Source: an uncultured Paracoccaceae bacterium (GTDB lineage: Bacteria > Pseudomonadota > Alphaproteobacteria > Rhodobacterales > Rhodobacteraceae). From it: 64,000 nt of DNA. The stretch covers positions 372,001 to 436,000 of the forward strand of contig CANMDE010000001.1 of assembly GCA_947496535.1 (NCBI GenBank), in the 5' to 3' direction. Every line of letters starts with the position of its first letter. Positions within the stretch are counted from its first letter, which is position 1. A program made the translations under genes and the position numbers. The notes beneath the pieces are model-generated. The model searched no databases. It was not told the origin of the DNA and saw nothing but the letters and a program-made list of their open reading frames with translations. Positions 35,802 to 45,265 of the stretch are shown piece after piece.

Positions 35802-36086
35802 TTAGTAAAAGTCCCGCCGGTTCAGTTCGATCAGATCGATTTTGACCTGCCGATGATGATCGGGCGGCAAGCCCAGATCCCGACGCAGGTGTTCTGACAG
35901 CTGGTCGATACCGGGCTGATCGCCCAATTTCTCAAAAGTCTTGCTGTCAGGTGGTCGGGTTCGTCGAAAAACCCTAGCGAGCACTGCCAGAAAGACCTTT
36001 CTTGTTCCGAAATCGGCGACCAGTTTGTCCACTATCTCCTGTGGAGAGTGCCGGGTTCTTAAAGGTACTGCATTCATTTGGGTCAC
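35802..36086 (-). CDS. Hypothetical protein (94 aa)
   Basis: The 94-residue product MTQMNAVPLRTRHSPQEIVD is basic and helical (DKLVADFGTRKVFLAVLARVFRRTRPPD) and ends LIELNRRDFY. No family was recognised. Its composition is normal for the genome and the frame is compact, so it is probably a real conserved small cytosolic protein. It converges with the ferric-reductase-like gene. Confidence 0.6.
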   Translation of the reverse strand: MTQMNAVPLRTRHSPQEIVDKLVADFGTRKVFLAVLARVFRRTRPPDSKTFEKLGDQPGIDQLSEHLRRDLGLPPDHHRQVKIDLIELNRRDFY

Positions 36087-36624
36087 TTAACCGGCCAGCA
36101 CAAACGGACCGGTCCCTTTCTTTTGATTGGGAAAGACCGCCCGAACGCATAAGACGCACTATGCCTAAGGGCTGTCTTGGTTTGGTAGAGGTTGGAAAGG
36201 ATGGATTCTAAGGTTTTAGAAGCCGGTGGCTTTGTCAGGAATTAAGTCCCGCTCGCGGGGTGCCCACGAGAGCCAAATGCAATCCACACCAAGGGGTATT
36301 CGTAATCTGATAAAAGAACATCGATAACCTCCTTGTGGTTGTGCGTTGCAATGTCGCATTTGTAGGCGCGATCCTGCGTCGAATAAACCCATTGACGTAG
36401 AGTAAGCGGATTTTTGCAGATATGTGCCACGGGGGCAACATGGGGGTGTCGATGACCGGTTGTGATGAGGGTCAGAGGGCCTTGGCGGTCATGTCAAAAG
36501 TTGGCATAAATTTCATAAGGGTAGCAAAGCTGCTGTTCCTCGGCCTCGCGGCGACGATGTCTGGGGGAGCAAAAATTCTACGACGTGAATGAAAGGCTGT
36601 CAGGTGTGGGTGTTTGACCTTTGT
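36087..36624. other. Gene-poor stretch
   Basis: No convincing gene lies here. Two weak items are visible. One is a minus-strand frame (36242-36430, GTG start, 62 codons) with coding-like text but no ribosome site. The other is a plus-strand frame at 36491-36592 whose start, MSKVGINFIRVAKLLFLGLA, looks like a signal peptide cut short after 33 codons. Both could be remnants of lost genes. Confidence 0.4.
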
Positions 36625-37029
36625 TCACTCTCCCCGGACCTCCGAGATTGTCGTTTCGCTGAGCCGCTCTATCAAGCTCTGCTCGATTTCTTTCATGACG
36701 CTTGAGACGCGACGGTGAAGCGCATGCTCAACCGAGCACGTAGGGCTGTGCTCATCTTTTTCGGTCGCAACAAGGCTTTCGTCCAAAGCAAGATACACGT
36801 CCGCCAAGGTTATGAGATTCGGAGATCGCGCCAAACGCCAGCCGCCTGCATGTCCTTTCTCCGAAATCAATAACCCGGCCTCACGTAGCCGACCCAAAAC
36901 GCGACGCACCACAACAGGGTTTGTGCCAGCGTGATCGGCAATATCGACAGATGTCCGCACATGATCCGGATCACCGGCCATATGGCTCAAGGTGTGCAGT
37001 GCAAGAGAAAGTCGGCTGTTGCGTTTCAT
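36625..37029 (-). CDS. Rrf2-family transcriptional regulator
   Basis: The 134-residue product has the Rrf2 winged-helix pattern: MKRNSRLSLALHTLSHMAGDP, SVDIADHAGTNPVVVRRVLGRLREAGLL (helix-turn-helix, about residues 30-57), then KGHAGGWRLARSPNLITLADVYLAL. Only one cysteine (PTCSVEHAL) is found where Fe-S Rrf2 proteins have three, so an iron-sulfur cluster is unlikely. A TTG 12 nt earlier is possible, but the ATG at 37029 has GGAGC before it. It is divergent from the COG0523 gene with palindromes between. Confidence 0.9.
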   Translation of the reverse strand: MKRNSRLSLALHTLSHMAGDPDHVRTSVDIADHAGTNPVVVRRVLGRLREAGLLISEKGHAGGWRLARSPNLITLADVYLALDESLVATEKDEHSPTCSVEHALHRRVSSVMKEIEQSLIERLSETTISEVRGE

Positions 37030-37050
37030 TCGTGCTCCCAATCTTTAACA

Positions 37051-37097
37051 TAACGTAACTTTACTAGTTGCGTTAATCTAGTAACTGAGTAAGTTAC
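37051..37097. promoter_or_regulatory. Palindromic operator between the Rrf2 gene and the COG0523 gene
   Basis: Two dyads lie in the 100-bp divergent intergenic region. One is TAACGTAAC-N7-GTTGCGTTA (37051-37075, eight of nine pairs) and the other is GTAACT-N5-AGTTAC (37081-37097, perfect). The arms share the core GTAAC, as expected for two sites of one regulator. Control by the adjacent Rrf2 protein is an inference. Confidence 0.6.
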
Positions 37098-37129
37098 GTT
37101 ACTCATCCATAGTCTATTGGAGTACGCTC

Positions 37130-38344
37130 ATGTCAGATTCCCGCCTTCCCGTCACGGTGCTTTCCGGCTTTCTAGGTGCCGGTAAAACAACACTCCTCAA
37201 TCGTGTTTTGAATAACCGCGAAGGTCGTCGGGTCGCCGTGATCGTCAATGATATGTCCGAGGTGAACATCGATGCGGACCTGGTACGGGCGGATACGGAA
37301 CTTAGCCGCACGGATGAAACTCTGGTTGAGATGTCGAATGGCTGCATTTGCTGCACGCTCCGTGATGATTTGTTGGATGAGGTTCGCAGGCTCGCAGCTG
37401 AAAGGCGCTTCGACTATCTGCTGATCGAGTCCACTGGTATTTCGGAACCGTTGCCAGTCGCGGCGACTTTCGACTTTCGCGATGAGTTCGGAGATAGCCT
37501 GTCAGATGTGGCCCGGCTGGACACGATGGTCACAGTCGTTGATGCAGTAAACTTGCTCAAGGATTATTCCAGCCATGATTTTCTCCGCGACCGTGGTGAG
37601 GTGATGGGTGAAGAGGACGAACGTACTCTTGTCCACCTGCTCACGGATCAAATGGAATTCGCTGACGTTGTGATCCTAAATAAGGTTTCCGATGCTACGC
37701 CCGGACAAGTCGATGCTGCCCGCAAGATTATTCGCAGCCTGAACGCAGATGCCGAGATCATTGAGACCGACCAGTCCGAAGTGGCCGCAGCCAAGATCCT
37801 AGACACGGGTCTCTTTGATTTCGATAAAGCGCATGAGCACCCGATGTGGGCAAAAGAGCTTTATGGTTTTGCCGATCACGTGCCCGAAACCGAAGAATAT
37901 GGCGTCACCAGTTATGTCTACCGTGCCCGCCAGCCATTCATCCCAGAGAAAATCCTTGCGGTTCTGAACGGCGATATGCCCGGCGTCATTCGCGCCAAGG
38001 GCCATTTCTGGATCGCAACCCGACCTGAGTGGGTCGCCGAATTCTCGCTCGCAGGCGCGCTTTCCAGTGTGAAACCCATCGGGACCTGGTGGGCGAACGT
38101 GCCAAAGGAGCGTTGGCCGGAACATGTATCGGCATCTGCCTATATCCAGCAGCACTGGGTGGAGCCCTGGGGCGATCGTAGACAAGAGCTGGTATTTATC
38201 GGCGCGGCCATCGACTGGGCTAGCCTCAAAGAAAAATTGGATGCCTGCCTTGTACCAACTGTTCTTGCTGCGGGACCCGAGGCCTTACCGCTTGATATGC
38301 GTGATCCGTTCCCGGGCTGGCGGCGTGTCGAGGATGCGGCATGA
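37130..38344 (+). CDS. COG0523 metallochaperone GTPase (CobW/ZigA-like)
   Basis: The 404-residue product is a G3E GTPase thought to hand metal, usually zinc, to target proteins. Seen: the P-loop GAGKTT (16-21), the metal motif CICC (72-75) in [25 protein letters not shown] (switch region), LNKVSD, and the C-terminal CobW_C domain starting near [13 protein letters not shown]. It overlaps the next gene by 4 nt. Members of this type are often switched on during zinc shortage. Here the neighbouring regulator is Rrf2-type rather than Zur, which is unusual. Confidence 0.9.
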   Translation: MSDSRLPVTVLSGFLGAGKTTLLNRVLNNREGRRVAVIVNDMSEVNIDADLVRADTELSRTDETLVEMSNGCICCTLRDDLLDEVRRLAAERRFDYLLIESTGISEPLPVAATFDFRDEFGDSLSDVARLDTMVTVVDAVNLLKDYSSHDFLRDRGEVMGEEDERTLVHLLTDQMEFADVVILNKVSDATPGQVDAARKIIRSLNADAEIIETDQSEVAAAKILDTGLFDFDKAHEHPMWAKELYGFADHVPETEEYGVTSYVYRARQPFIPEKILAVLNGDMPGVIRAKGHFWIATRPEWVAEFSLAGALSSVKPIGTWWANVPKERWPEHVSASAYIQQHWVEPWGDRRQELVFIGAAIDWASLKEKLDACLVPTVLAAGPEALPLDMRDPFPGWRRVEDAA

Positions 38345-38976
38345 ACTTGGTTCGAAAGACCGTAAATGACGCGGCAATCGGCGTTAGCATCGCGGATGAT
38401 CCGGCAGCACTTGGCACATTTTTACAACCCGGATGCGCTGCATCAATCTGGCGTCGGCAAACCCCTCCACACATCCAATCTTGGCTGGACGGTCTCGACC
38501 CGGAGGTTCTGCCATGTGGGCGAGTCATTCTTCGAACGGACGCCGTCGCGGATGCCGTTGGGCATTTTTCCGACATGTCGGATTTGCCTGCTGGGCCGGA
38601 ACGCGACTGGCTCCTGGCGGATATCGTCTCTCTTGCCGAAATGTTTTCCGACCTGATGCAGGCCAGATACCTGCGGCTTAGGCTCCAGGCTGCGACGACC
38701 AACGCTTGTCGGAGATTCCATATCGATGCGATCACGGCCCGACTGGTCTGCACTTATCGCGGCACCGGAACGCAATACGGAATTTCCACAGACGGTAACG
38801 GTCCGACCCGTGTTTTCACAGTTCAAACCGGGGCTCCTATTCTTCTTCGTGGAACGTTGTGGCCCGGGCAACCGCCCTCAGGTTTGTTGCATCGTTCGCC
38901 GCCAATAGAAGGCACCGGGGAAACCCGGCTCGTCCTCGTGCTAGACCCTATGATTGATCCGGACGAAGACGCATGA
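38341..38976 (+). CDS. DUF1826 protein
   Basis: The 211-residue product matches the DUF1826 family: [23 protein letters not shown], the middle [35 protein letters not shown] (metal-binding-type H and C residues), and [30 protein letters not shown]. The fold may be cupin-like with an HxD pair. The family travels with COG0523 genes and zinc regulation. It overlaps the upstream gene by 4 nt and the next by 4 nt, so all three are one operon. Confidence 0.85.
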   Translation: MNLVRKTVNDAAIGVSIADDPAALGTFLQPGCAASIWRRQTPPHIQSWLDGLDPEVLPCGRVILRTDAVADAVGHFSDMSDLPAGPERDWLLADIVSLAEMFSDLMQARYLRLRLQAATTNACRRFHIDAITARLVCTYRGTGTQYGISTDGNGPTRVFTVQTGAPILLRGTLWPGQPPSGLLHRSPPIEGTGETRLVLVLDPMIDPDEDA

Positions 38977-39245
38977 GCGGCAATCTCGGGCAGTGCAGCT
39001 TGCGGCGCAAGCGGCGTGCTGGTGATCCTATGGCGGCGTTTGACGGCTTGCCAACCCCACTAAGGCAGTGGTTGTCGCAAGCCGCGCTGCCATGGTCCCC
39101 CGCTTCTGCACGACGCATTTGGTCGAAGTCGTTAGCCAAAGGAATGACAACCGAAGAAACACTCCTGTCGCTAAGCCAGGCAGAAGCTTCGACGCTCGCC
39201 CGCGACCGACAATCCACTGTTTCCAAACTCACCAAACAGAACTGA
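38973..39245 (+). CDS. DUF6525-like small protein
   Basis: The 90-residue product resembles the DUF6525 family: CSLRRKRRAGDPMAAFDGLPTPLRQWLSQAALPWSPASARRIWSK in pieces, and a helical tail EETLLSLSQAEASTLARD. It is small, basic and probably DNA- or RNA-associated, but no role is known. Its start overlaps the DUF1826 gene by 4 nt, so it belongs to the same operon. Confidence 0.7.
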   Translation: MSGNLGQCSLRRKRRAGDPMAAFDGLPTPLRQWLSQAALPWSPASARRIWSKSLAKGMTTEETLLSLSQAEASTLARDRQSTVSKLTKQN

Positions 39246-39447
39246 AAGAAACCGCCTACTGCTGCCATTGAAACCTCTACGGAGAAAACTCACTTTGTCC
39301 CGCTTTGCGGTTGATCAGCTCTGCGGGATTGAGTGTCTGATCTAGTTTTGAAATGCGTGATGTTCGGCCCAGAATTGTATGGCAAACCGGCACGGTTCGA
39401 TCCGCGAAATCCCGGCATCTCGTCAAGGGCGCGGGGCGTTCTACCGA

Positions 39448-40827
39448 TCAATCCTGCACCGCCTCTGCCCCCAAATGTTCGCCTTGCAGTACCTTTACCT
39501 CGCGCTGAGGGAATGGAATGCTGATGCCGTTTTCCTGGAACGTATCCCAAAGTGCCAGATAGACATTTCCCCGGATGTTGGTCAGGCCACCGGTCGGATC
39601 TTCGATCCAGAACCGCAGGATGTAGTCAACTGAGCTGTCCCCGAAACCCACGACATGACAGACGGTGGGTCGGCTTTTCAGAACCCGTTCCACGCTTTGT
39701 GCCGCCTCGATGGCGAGCCGCCGTACTTCGTGCGGGCTGTCCCCGTAGGATGTGCCGAAATAGATATCCAGCCGGACGAATTCGTTGGAATGGGACCAGT
39801 TGACCACCTGTCCGGTGATCAGGTCTTCGTTCGGGATCAGGTATTCCTTTCCGTCCCGCGTGACCACCGACACGTAGCGCGCGCCCAGAGAGTTGATCCA
39901 GCCAAAGGTCTGGCCAAGGCTGATCACGTCCCCCGGTTTGATGGATTTGTCCAGAAGGATGATCACGCCGGACACAAGGTTCGAGACGACCTTTTGCAGA
40001 CCAAAACCGAGGCCCACACCGATCGCCCCGGACAATACCGCCAACCCGGTCAGGTCGATCCCCAGTGCCCGCACACCGATAAAGAAAGCCGCCCCATAAA
40101 ATGCGATTTGCACGCCTTTGACGATCAGCACCTGCATGGATGGGCTGATGTCCTCGCTGCGCCTTACCCTGCTGGATGTGGTGGTGGTCAGAAAGCGGGC
40201 CAAGGTGATCAGGGCCCCCAGAATGACAAGCCCCTGAATAACGAGCAAAAGCGAAAACCGGATTTCGCCCACGGTAAACCCGGCGCTGTCGAGCAATCGC
40301 TCTGTCGGTTCCAACAGTCCCAGGATGCGCAAGGTGACATAGGTCCATGCGCCGTAGCGAACGACCTTGCGAAAGAATGGGCTTTTGATCAGGCGGGTCA
40401 GGAAGACAACAATCAGCCAGGCAAGAGACAGCGTTGCGATGATCCCAAGCAGATAGCTGCGGCTGGGCCATGTGATCTCTTGCATCGTGTAGACGGTGAT
40501 CCAGATCAGAGCCACAAAGAAGATGGCCCGCAGCCGTTGGTGGATGACGACGAGGATACGCATCCGCCATTGCGGCCAGTCCTGTCGCTGTGCCATCCAC
40601 GTCCTAATGCGCGGGCCAAGCACCATCCGCAGCAGGTGGGCCACGGCCATCAGCGCAATGGCGATGCCGATCTGGTAGAGGTTCCATGTGCGGAACAGGC
40701 TGGTCAGAAATGTCTCGGCCTCAGTCAGAAGCTCGGTTCCGGTGGCAAGAGCATTATCCCAAGGGAGCGCGTCCTGCGTTTCGTTGATCGCATAGTCGGG
40801 GCCTCTAATTTCAAAGTGCCCTGCCAT
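39448..40827 (-). CDS. Mechanosensitive ion channel (MscS family)
   Basis: The 459-residue membrane protein has about five N-terminal helices, then the MscS pore helix region GLAVLSGAIGVGLGFGLQKVVSNLVSGVIILLDKSIKPGDVI in pieces. The beta domain GWINSLGARYVSVVTRDGKEYLIPNEDLI and the cytoplasmic vestibule follow, ending NGISIPFPQREVKVL. Such channels release solutes during osmotic downshock. GGGGGAAA lies before the ATG. It has no operon partners here. Confidence 0.92.
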   Translation of the reverse strand: MAGHFEIRGPDYAINETQDALPWDNALATGTELLTEAETFLTSLFRTWNLYQIGIAIALMAVAHLLRMVLGPRIRTWMAQRQDWPQWRMRILVVIHQRLRAIFFVALIWITVYTMQEITWPSRSYLLGIIATLSLAWLIVVFLTRLIKSPFFRKVVRYGAWTYVTLRILGLLEPTERLLDSAGFTVGEIRFSLLLVIQGLVILGALITLARFLTTTTSSRVRRSEDISPSMQVLIVKGVQIAFYGAAFFIGVRALGIDLTGLAVLSGAIGVGLGFGLQKVVSNLVSGVIILLDKSIKPGDVISLGQTFGWINSLGARYVSVVTRDGKEYLIPNEDLITGQVVNWSHSNEFVRLDIYFGTSYGDSPHEVRRLAIEAAQSVERVLKSRPTVCHVVGFGDSSVDYILRFWIEDPTGGLTNIRGNVYLALWDTFQENGISIPFPQREVKVLQGEHLGAEAVQD

Positions 40828-40924
40828 ACGTTTCCCCCGGTTGTCTTGATTGTCGAAACCTTTGCATGCCGGGTCGCATCAGGCAAGTTGGCACCCGCGT
40901 ATGGGACGATATAAGGTTGTGGTT

Positions 40925-41398
40925 ATGCCTGAACCGATTGCAATCCGTCCCGCCCTCGCCGAAGACGCCCCCGCATTGTCAGCAATGATCTGCGATGTCC
41001 TGTGGGCATCAAACCTTGCCGATTATGGCCCCACCAATATTGCACGTGTTGCCAGTCATTTCACGCCGGAGGGTGTAGTGGAAATGCTGAACGCCAACCG
41101 CACGCTGATCGCCGAAACCGCTGGAGAGTTGATTGGCACCATCGGTCTGCGCCAAACTGACGAGGATACTGTATTATCCGTGCGTACGCTTTTCGTCAGG
41201 GCCGATCTGCAAAGGCAGGGCGTCGGGTCTCGGCTTTATGAAGCGATATTGCAGGATCGGACCTTTGGGCCGGTGACCCAACTAACCGTGCGGTCATCGA
41301 TTGCTGCAGAGAAGTTTTACGCGGCCAAGGGCTTTGTCACTGTCCGCGATCATTGGGATGGTGATGAACGGACCATTGAGATGCAGCGAATTCCCTAA
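40925..41398 (+). CDS. GNAT-family N-acetyltransferase
   Basis: The 157-residue product has the GNAT layout: IRPALAEDAPALSAMI at the N-terminus, VRTLFVRADLQRQGVGSRLYEAIL (the acetyl-CoA Q/R-x-x-G-x-G/A loop, about 93-116) and SSIAAEKFYAAKGF near the end. The substrate is unknown. The frame is open from 40850, but MPEPIAIRPA at 40925 is the family-like start. Confidence 0.88.
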   Translation: MPEPIAIRPALAEDAPALSAMICDVLWASNLADYGPTNIARVASHFTPEGVVEMLNANRTLIAETAGELIGTIGLRQTDEDTVLSVRTLFVRADLQRQGVGSRLYEAILQDRTFGPVTQLTVRSSIAAEKFYAAKGFVTVRDHWDGDERTIEMQRIP

Positions 41399-41484
41399 CG
41401 TCCTATGTCTTTCCATTTAGTCGGTCTATTCTTTTCCCTTTGATCAGCCTACAAGTATCGAGGGGTGCTCAAGGGATAGGGATC

Positions 41485-42438
41485 ATGACGATTACGATTT
41501 TGCTTTTGGTGGCTGTGGCTGGCGCGATTATCTTGCCTAATTTGGGTGGGGATGATGATGACGGTGGCAGTTCGGATGAAAACGAAATCCGCGGCACCTA
41601 TGGCGATGACGACATAGAAGGAACGGACGGTGACGACCTGATCCAGTCGTGGAGTGGTAACGACACCATCGATGGTGGCGACGGTGCGGATGAAATTCGC
41701 CCCGGTGAAGGGGATGATGTCGTCAATGGTGGCAATGGGCCCGACTACATTCTGGGTAGCCCGGGTGAGGACGAACTGAACGGAGATGTCGGTAATGACC
41801 GCATTTTTGGCGGTGCTGATGATGACGAGATTGACGGGGGCTACGGGTCGGATCTCTTGCGCGGCGGTGATGGCGACGATGTGATCTATGGCGGCTTTGA
41901 TGCCCGTGAGGAAGACGGCGAATTGGTGGATGCCGAACAATCGACCGATGTGATCCGCGGTGATGATGGTGACGATACCATTTACATCTGGGGCAACGAA
42001 GGTCGCGCCGATGGTAGTGCCGACGATGACGACCTCATCCTTGTGACTGGCGACGCCGAATTGGTTGCCGGTGCGGGTGACAATGACTTTTATGCGCTCG
42101 CCAATGCCAGTGATGAGCAGTTGACCGAAGCGACCATCACGGATTTCGACCCCACCCGCGATACTCTCACACTTACCATCGATTATGTACCTGATGGGTC
42201 GGATGTGCCCGAGACGGAGATCACTTTGACCGAGGAAACGCAGGACGGTGTGAACGGTGTCCGTGTAGATGCTGCTTTTGTCGGCGGTACTGATGGCCCC
42301 GAAGAGTCAGAGTCTGCATCCGTTTTCCTCCAGTTCCTGTCAATCGATCAGTTGGATGATGCGAACATCGCCGTGGCCGTGACGGCCCAAGCTGACTTGT
42401 TTAATCCTGAGAGCACGCTGGCTGGTTTGACCGCCTGA
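41485..42438 (+). CDS. RTX-type calcium-binding repeat protein
   Basis: The 317-residue product has an N-terminal hydrophobic segment (MTITILLLVAVAGAIILPNL). A strongly acidic body of nonapeptide-like repeats follows (GNDTIDGGDGADEI, GGADDDEIDGGYGSD, GGDGDDVIYGG) of the hemolysin-type calcium-binding kind. The C-terminal part DFDPTRDTLTLTIDY matches the end of such repeats. Proteins of this type are usually secreted by type I systems; the hydrophobic N-terminus suggests membrane anchoring here. AAGGGATAGGGA before 41485 supports that ATG. Confidence 0.85.
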   Translation: MTITILLLVAVAGAIILPNLGGDDDDGGSSDENEIRGTYGDDDIEGTDGDDLIQSWSGNDTIDGGDGADEIRPGEGDDVVNGGNGPDYILGSPGEDELNGDVGNDRIFGGADDDEIDGGYGSDLLRGGDGDDVIYGGFDAREEDGELVDAEQSTDVIRGDDGDDTIYIWGNEGRADGSADDDDLILVTGDAELVAGAGDNDFYALANASDEQLTEATITDFDPTRDTLTLTIDYVPDGSDVPETEITLTEETQDGVNGVRVDAAFVGGTDGPEESESASVFLQFLSIDQLDDANIAVAVTAQADLFNPESTLAGLTA

Positions 42439-42519
42439 CGGAACGTGGCCCGACTTTTCGGCTTGGTGATGCCCGTCAAACCCTTGCGAGATTCGCTTTT
42501 GAGGTGTATCTGCCCCTTT

Positions 42520-42606
42520 ATGAAACAGGTTTTTGACATGGATGATCGCGCCCGCCTGCCTTGGCGGTTCTTTGGCGCGACTTGTACGATCCTTGCCCGG
42601 GGCTAA
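42520..42606 (+). CDS. Small ORF upstream of leuC (28 aa)
   Basis: A 28-codon frame starts ATG AAA CAG and ends LPWRFFGATCTILARG with a stop at 42604. GAGGTG lies 13 nt upstream. Its stop lies in the palindrome GGGCTAATTAGCCC, 59 bp before leuC. It is not leucine-rich, so it is not an obvious attenuator peptide. Whether it is translated is unknown. Confidence 0.25.
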   Translation: MKQVFDMDDRARLPWRFFGATCTILARG

Positions 42607-42613
42607 TTAGCCC
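42600..42613. promoter_or_regulatory. Perfect 14-bp palindrome before leuC
   Basis: GGGCTAATTAGCCC is fully palindromic and lies 52 bp before leuC. It could be an operator or a short hairpin with an AATT loop. No T tract follows, so it is not a terminator. Confidence 0.4.
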
Positions 42614-42664
42614 TCGTTTCCGCACGCCTGCCTACCTATGAAATTCTTATACGGGAGAGGACCC

Positions 42665-44071
42665 ATGTCCCCCAAAACGCTCTATGATAAAATCTGGGAC
42701 GCACATGTCGCCCATGAAGCCGAAGACGGCACATGTCTTTTGTATATCGACCGCCATCTGGTTCACGAAGTGACCAGCCCGCAGGCCTTTGAAGGGTTGC
42801 GTATGGCGGGCCGTAAAGTCCGCGCGCCTGAGAAAACGATTGCTGTGCCGGATCACAACGTGCCGACCACTTTGGGTCGCGATAACGCCGATAACATGAC
42901 CGAAGACAGCCGTATTCAGGTTGAAGCGCTGGACAAGAATGCCAAGGAATTCGGCGTTCATTACTACCCGGTGTCTGATGTCCGTCAGGGGATCGTGCAT
43001 ATCGTCGGGCCAGAGCAGGGCTGGACCCTGCCTGGCATGACTGTCGTCTGCGGTGACAGCCATACGGCAACCCACGGCGCCTTTGGTGCTTTGGCACACG
43101 GTATCGGCACCTCTGAGGTCGAGCATGTGCTGGCCACGCAGACGCTGATCCAGCGTAAGGGCAAAAACATGAAGGTGGAGATCACCGGCAAGTTGCGCCC
43201 CGGTGTGACCGCCAAGGACATCACATTGTCGATCATTGGTGAGACAGGGACCGCTGGTGGCACCGGTTACGTCATCGAATATTGTGGTGAAGCGATCCGC
43301 GATTTGTCGATGGAAGGTCGCATGACCGTCTGCAACATGGCTATTGAAGGCGGTGCCCGCGCTGGTTTGATCGCGCCTGATGAGAAGACGTTCGAATACT
43401 GCATGGGTCGCCCGCATGCACCCAAAGGCGCGCAGTGGGAAGCGGCGGTTGCCTACTGGAAGACGTTGTTCACCGATGAAGGCGCGCATTTCGATAAGGT
43501 GGTCACGCTGAAAGGCGAAGATATTGCTCCTGTGGTCACATGGGGCACATCGCCCGAGGATGTCCTGCCGATCACGGCAACCGTTCCAGCAGCCGACAGT
43601 TTCGAAGGTGGCAAGGTTGGCGCGGCGCAACGGTCACTAGATTACATGGACTTGAAGCCGGGTACGCCCTTGTCCGACATCGAAATCGATACGGTCTTCA
43701 TCGGCTCCTGCACCAATGGCCGGATCGAGGATTTGCGTGCTGCGGCCGCGATCCTGAAGGGCAAGAAAAAGAAAGACGGATTGCGGGCGATGGTTGTTCC
43801 CGGTTCTGGTCTGGTTCGTGCGCAGGCCGAAGAAGAGGGACTCGCCGATATCTTTAAGGAGGCCGGTTTTGAATGGCGCCTTGCTGGGTGCTCGATGTGT
43901 CTGGCGATGAACCCGGATCAGTTGGCACCGGGTGAGCGCTGCGCGGCCACGTCCAACCGCAACTTTGAAGGTCGTCAGGGCCGCGGCGGTCGGACACATC
44001 TGATGTCGCCACAGATGGCGGCGGCAGCAGCGATTACGGGTAAGCTGACGGATGTGCGGGAGATGATGTGA
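42665..44071 (+). CDS. leuC: 3-isopropylmalate dehydratase large subunit
   Basis: LeuC with LeuD isomerises 2- to 3-isopropylmalate in leucine synthesis. The 468-residue product has the aconitase-type [4Fe-4S] cysteines C349 (SCTNGR), C409 and C412 (GCSMC), and the N-terminal [21 protein letters not shown] lies before the ATG at 42665, which is better than the open frame from 42638. leuD lies 1.2 kb downstream behind two unrelated genes. Confidence 0.97.
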   Translation: MSPKTLYDKIWDAHVAHEAEDGTCLLYIDRHLVHEVTSPQAFEGLRMAGRKVRAPEKTIAVPDHNVPTTLGRDNADNMTEDSRIQVEALDKNAKEFGVHYYPVSDVRQGIVHIVGPEQGWTLPGMTVVCGDSHTATHGAFGALAHGIGTSEVEHVLATQTLIQRKGKNMKVEITGKLRPGVTAKDITLSIIGETGTAGGTGYVIEYCGEAIRDLSMEGRMTVCNMAIEGGARAGLIAPDEKTFEYCMGRPHAPKGAQWEAAVAYWKTLFTDEGAHFDKVVTLKGEDIAPVVTWGTSPEDVLPITATVPAADSFEGGKVGAAQRSLDYMDLKPGTPLSDIEIDTVFIGSCTNGRIEDLRAAAAILKGKKKKDGLRAMVVPGSGLVRAQAEEEGLADIFKEAGFEWRLAGCSMCLAMNPDQLAPGERCAATSNRNFEGRQGRGGRTHLMSPQMAAAAAITGKLTDVREMM

Positions 44072-44116
44072 AGCATTCGGTGGTTTCGTAGAAACCGCTT
44101 CGTGGAGCAACCAATC

Positions 44117-44581
44117 ATGAAAATACGGCCTGCAAAACCTGACGAAACCAAGGTGCTTACCGAACTCGTCATGGTTTCAAAGCAAGCGAACGGGTACAGC
44201 GACGCATTCATGGCGTTGTGCCGTGATGACTTGCGCGTCACGCCAGAACGGTTGCGGGACGGTAACTTCTGGGTGGCAGAGGTACCGGAAGGCTTGTGCG
44301 GTTGCGTTTGTTTGTCTGTCGATGACGATGGCGCAGGGGGCGAGGTTAGCTCGTTCTTTGTGCATCCTGATTTTCAGGGCAAGGGCGTTGGCAAGCGGCT
44401 GTGGCATGAAATTGTTGCCTTGGCAAAAGATCACGGCTTGACCGTTCTGCATCTGGAATCCGATCCCGCAGCGCAGTCATTCTATGACAAGCTGGGTTTT
44501 ACAACGATCCGCGAAACGCCCTCGGGTTCAATCGCGGGCAGGATGCTTCCTTATATGGAGCTTCAGCTTGATGCACATTGA
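44117..44581 (+). CDS. GNAT-family N-acetyltransferase
   Basis: The 154-residue product has MKIRPAKPDETKVLTELVM at the N-terminus, the acetyl-CoA site SSFFVHPDFQGKGVGKRLWHEIV (about residues 82-104) and DPAAQSFYDKLGFTTIRETP near the end. The substrate is unknown. GTGGAG precedes the ATG at 44117. It is inserted between leuC and leuD and converges with the following minus-strand gene. Confidence 0.88.
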   Translation: MKIRPAKPDETKVLTELVMVSKQANGYSDAFMALCRDDLRVTPERLRDGNFWVAEVPEGLCGCVCLSVDDDGAGGEVSSFFVHPDFQGKGVGKRLWHEIVALAKDHGLTVLHLESDPAAQSFYDKLGFTTIRETPSGSIAGRMLPYMELQLDAH

Positions 44582-44597
44582 CCAGATGAAAAACGGA

Positions 44598-45122
44598 TCA
44601 CCTGATCCGGAACGACCGTTTGATGTCATCAAGCGCCTCACGCTGTTTATCACTCAGTCCGCTCTCGGGCAGGGTGGATTTGATGACTGCGATGAGCGGG
44701 TCGAAGCCGCCCGCTCCGTCCAGACGCTGCAGTTTTCGGGTGATCCTGCTGATGGCGGCGTCTGGCGTGCCGCATTCGTTCATCAGCCAGCGGCCCAGTA
44801 CCATCATCTCTTCGGTGTCGGACTGGCTGGTGCGAAAGGTGCTTCGGCATGCTACAATCATCGCATCACGCTGATCCTGAGTGGGCAGGTCGTTCAGCTC
44901 TATGAAGCTGAGCCCAATGGCCGCGATGGCAAGGTTGGGTTCGTCGATGCTTTCGACGGGGTGCTGGTTTGTACGGCGCTTGAAGCCAAAACGGCGTGCG
45001 GCCAGTCGGACATCGTTGGCCATGTCCATCGCGTTGCCGGCCATATTGGCTGCATTTCGGGCGCGAATGACAATGAAGTAGAAGGCTGTGGCGGCGCCGA
45101 TAATGGCGATGATGACGGGCAT
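44598..45122 (-). CDS. Membrane-anchored hypothetical protein
   Basis: The 174-residue product has one N-terminal membrane segment (MPVIIAIIGAATAFYFIVI, then a basic stretch). A helical cytoplasmic body has LAIAAIGLSFIELNDLPTQDQRDAMIV and MMVLGRWLMNECGTPDAAISRITRKLQRL. The second part is faintly like a TerB-type fold, which I would not insist on. It lies between two leucine genes on the opposite strand. Confidence 0.65.
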   Translation of the reverse strand: MPVIIAIIGAATAFYFIVIRARNAANMAGNAMDMANDVRLAARRFGFKRRTNQHPVESIDEPNLAIAAIGLSFIELNDLPTQDQRDAMIVACRSTFRTSQSDTEEMMVLGRWLMNECGTPDAAISRITRKLQRLDGAGGFDPLIAVIKSTLPESGLSDKQREALDDIKRSFRIR

Positions 45123-45265
45123 ACTGTTTATTCCGAACTTATTTCAACCGTAGGTTATGCCGGGAAAAATGATCAAAAAATGACAATACCAAGAAAGAAC
45201 AGTGATGGGCTGGCATCGTGCGTGCCTTGTCACGCTCCGATTGCTGCCTGATGAAAGGATAAGAC

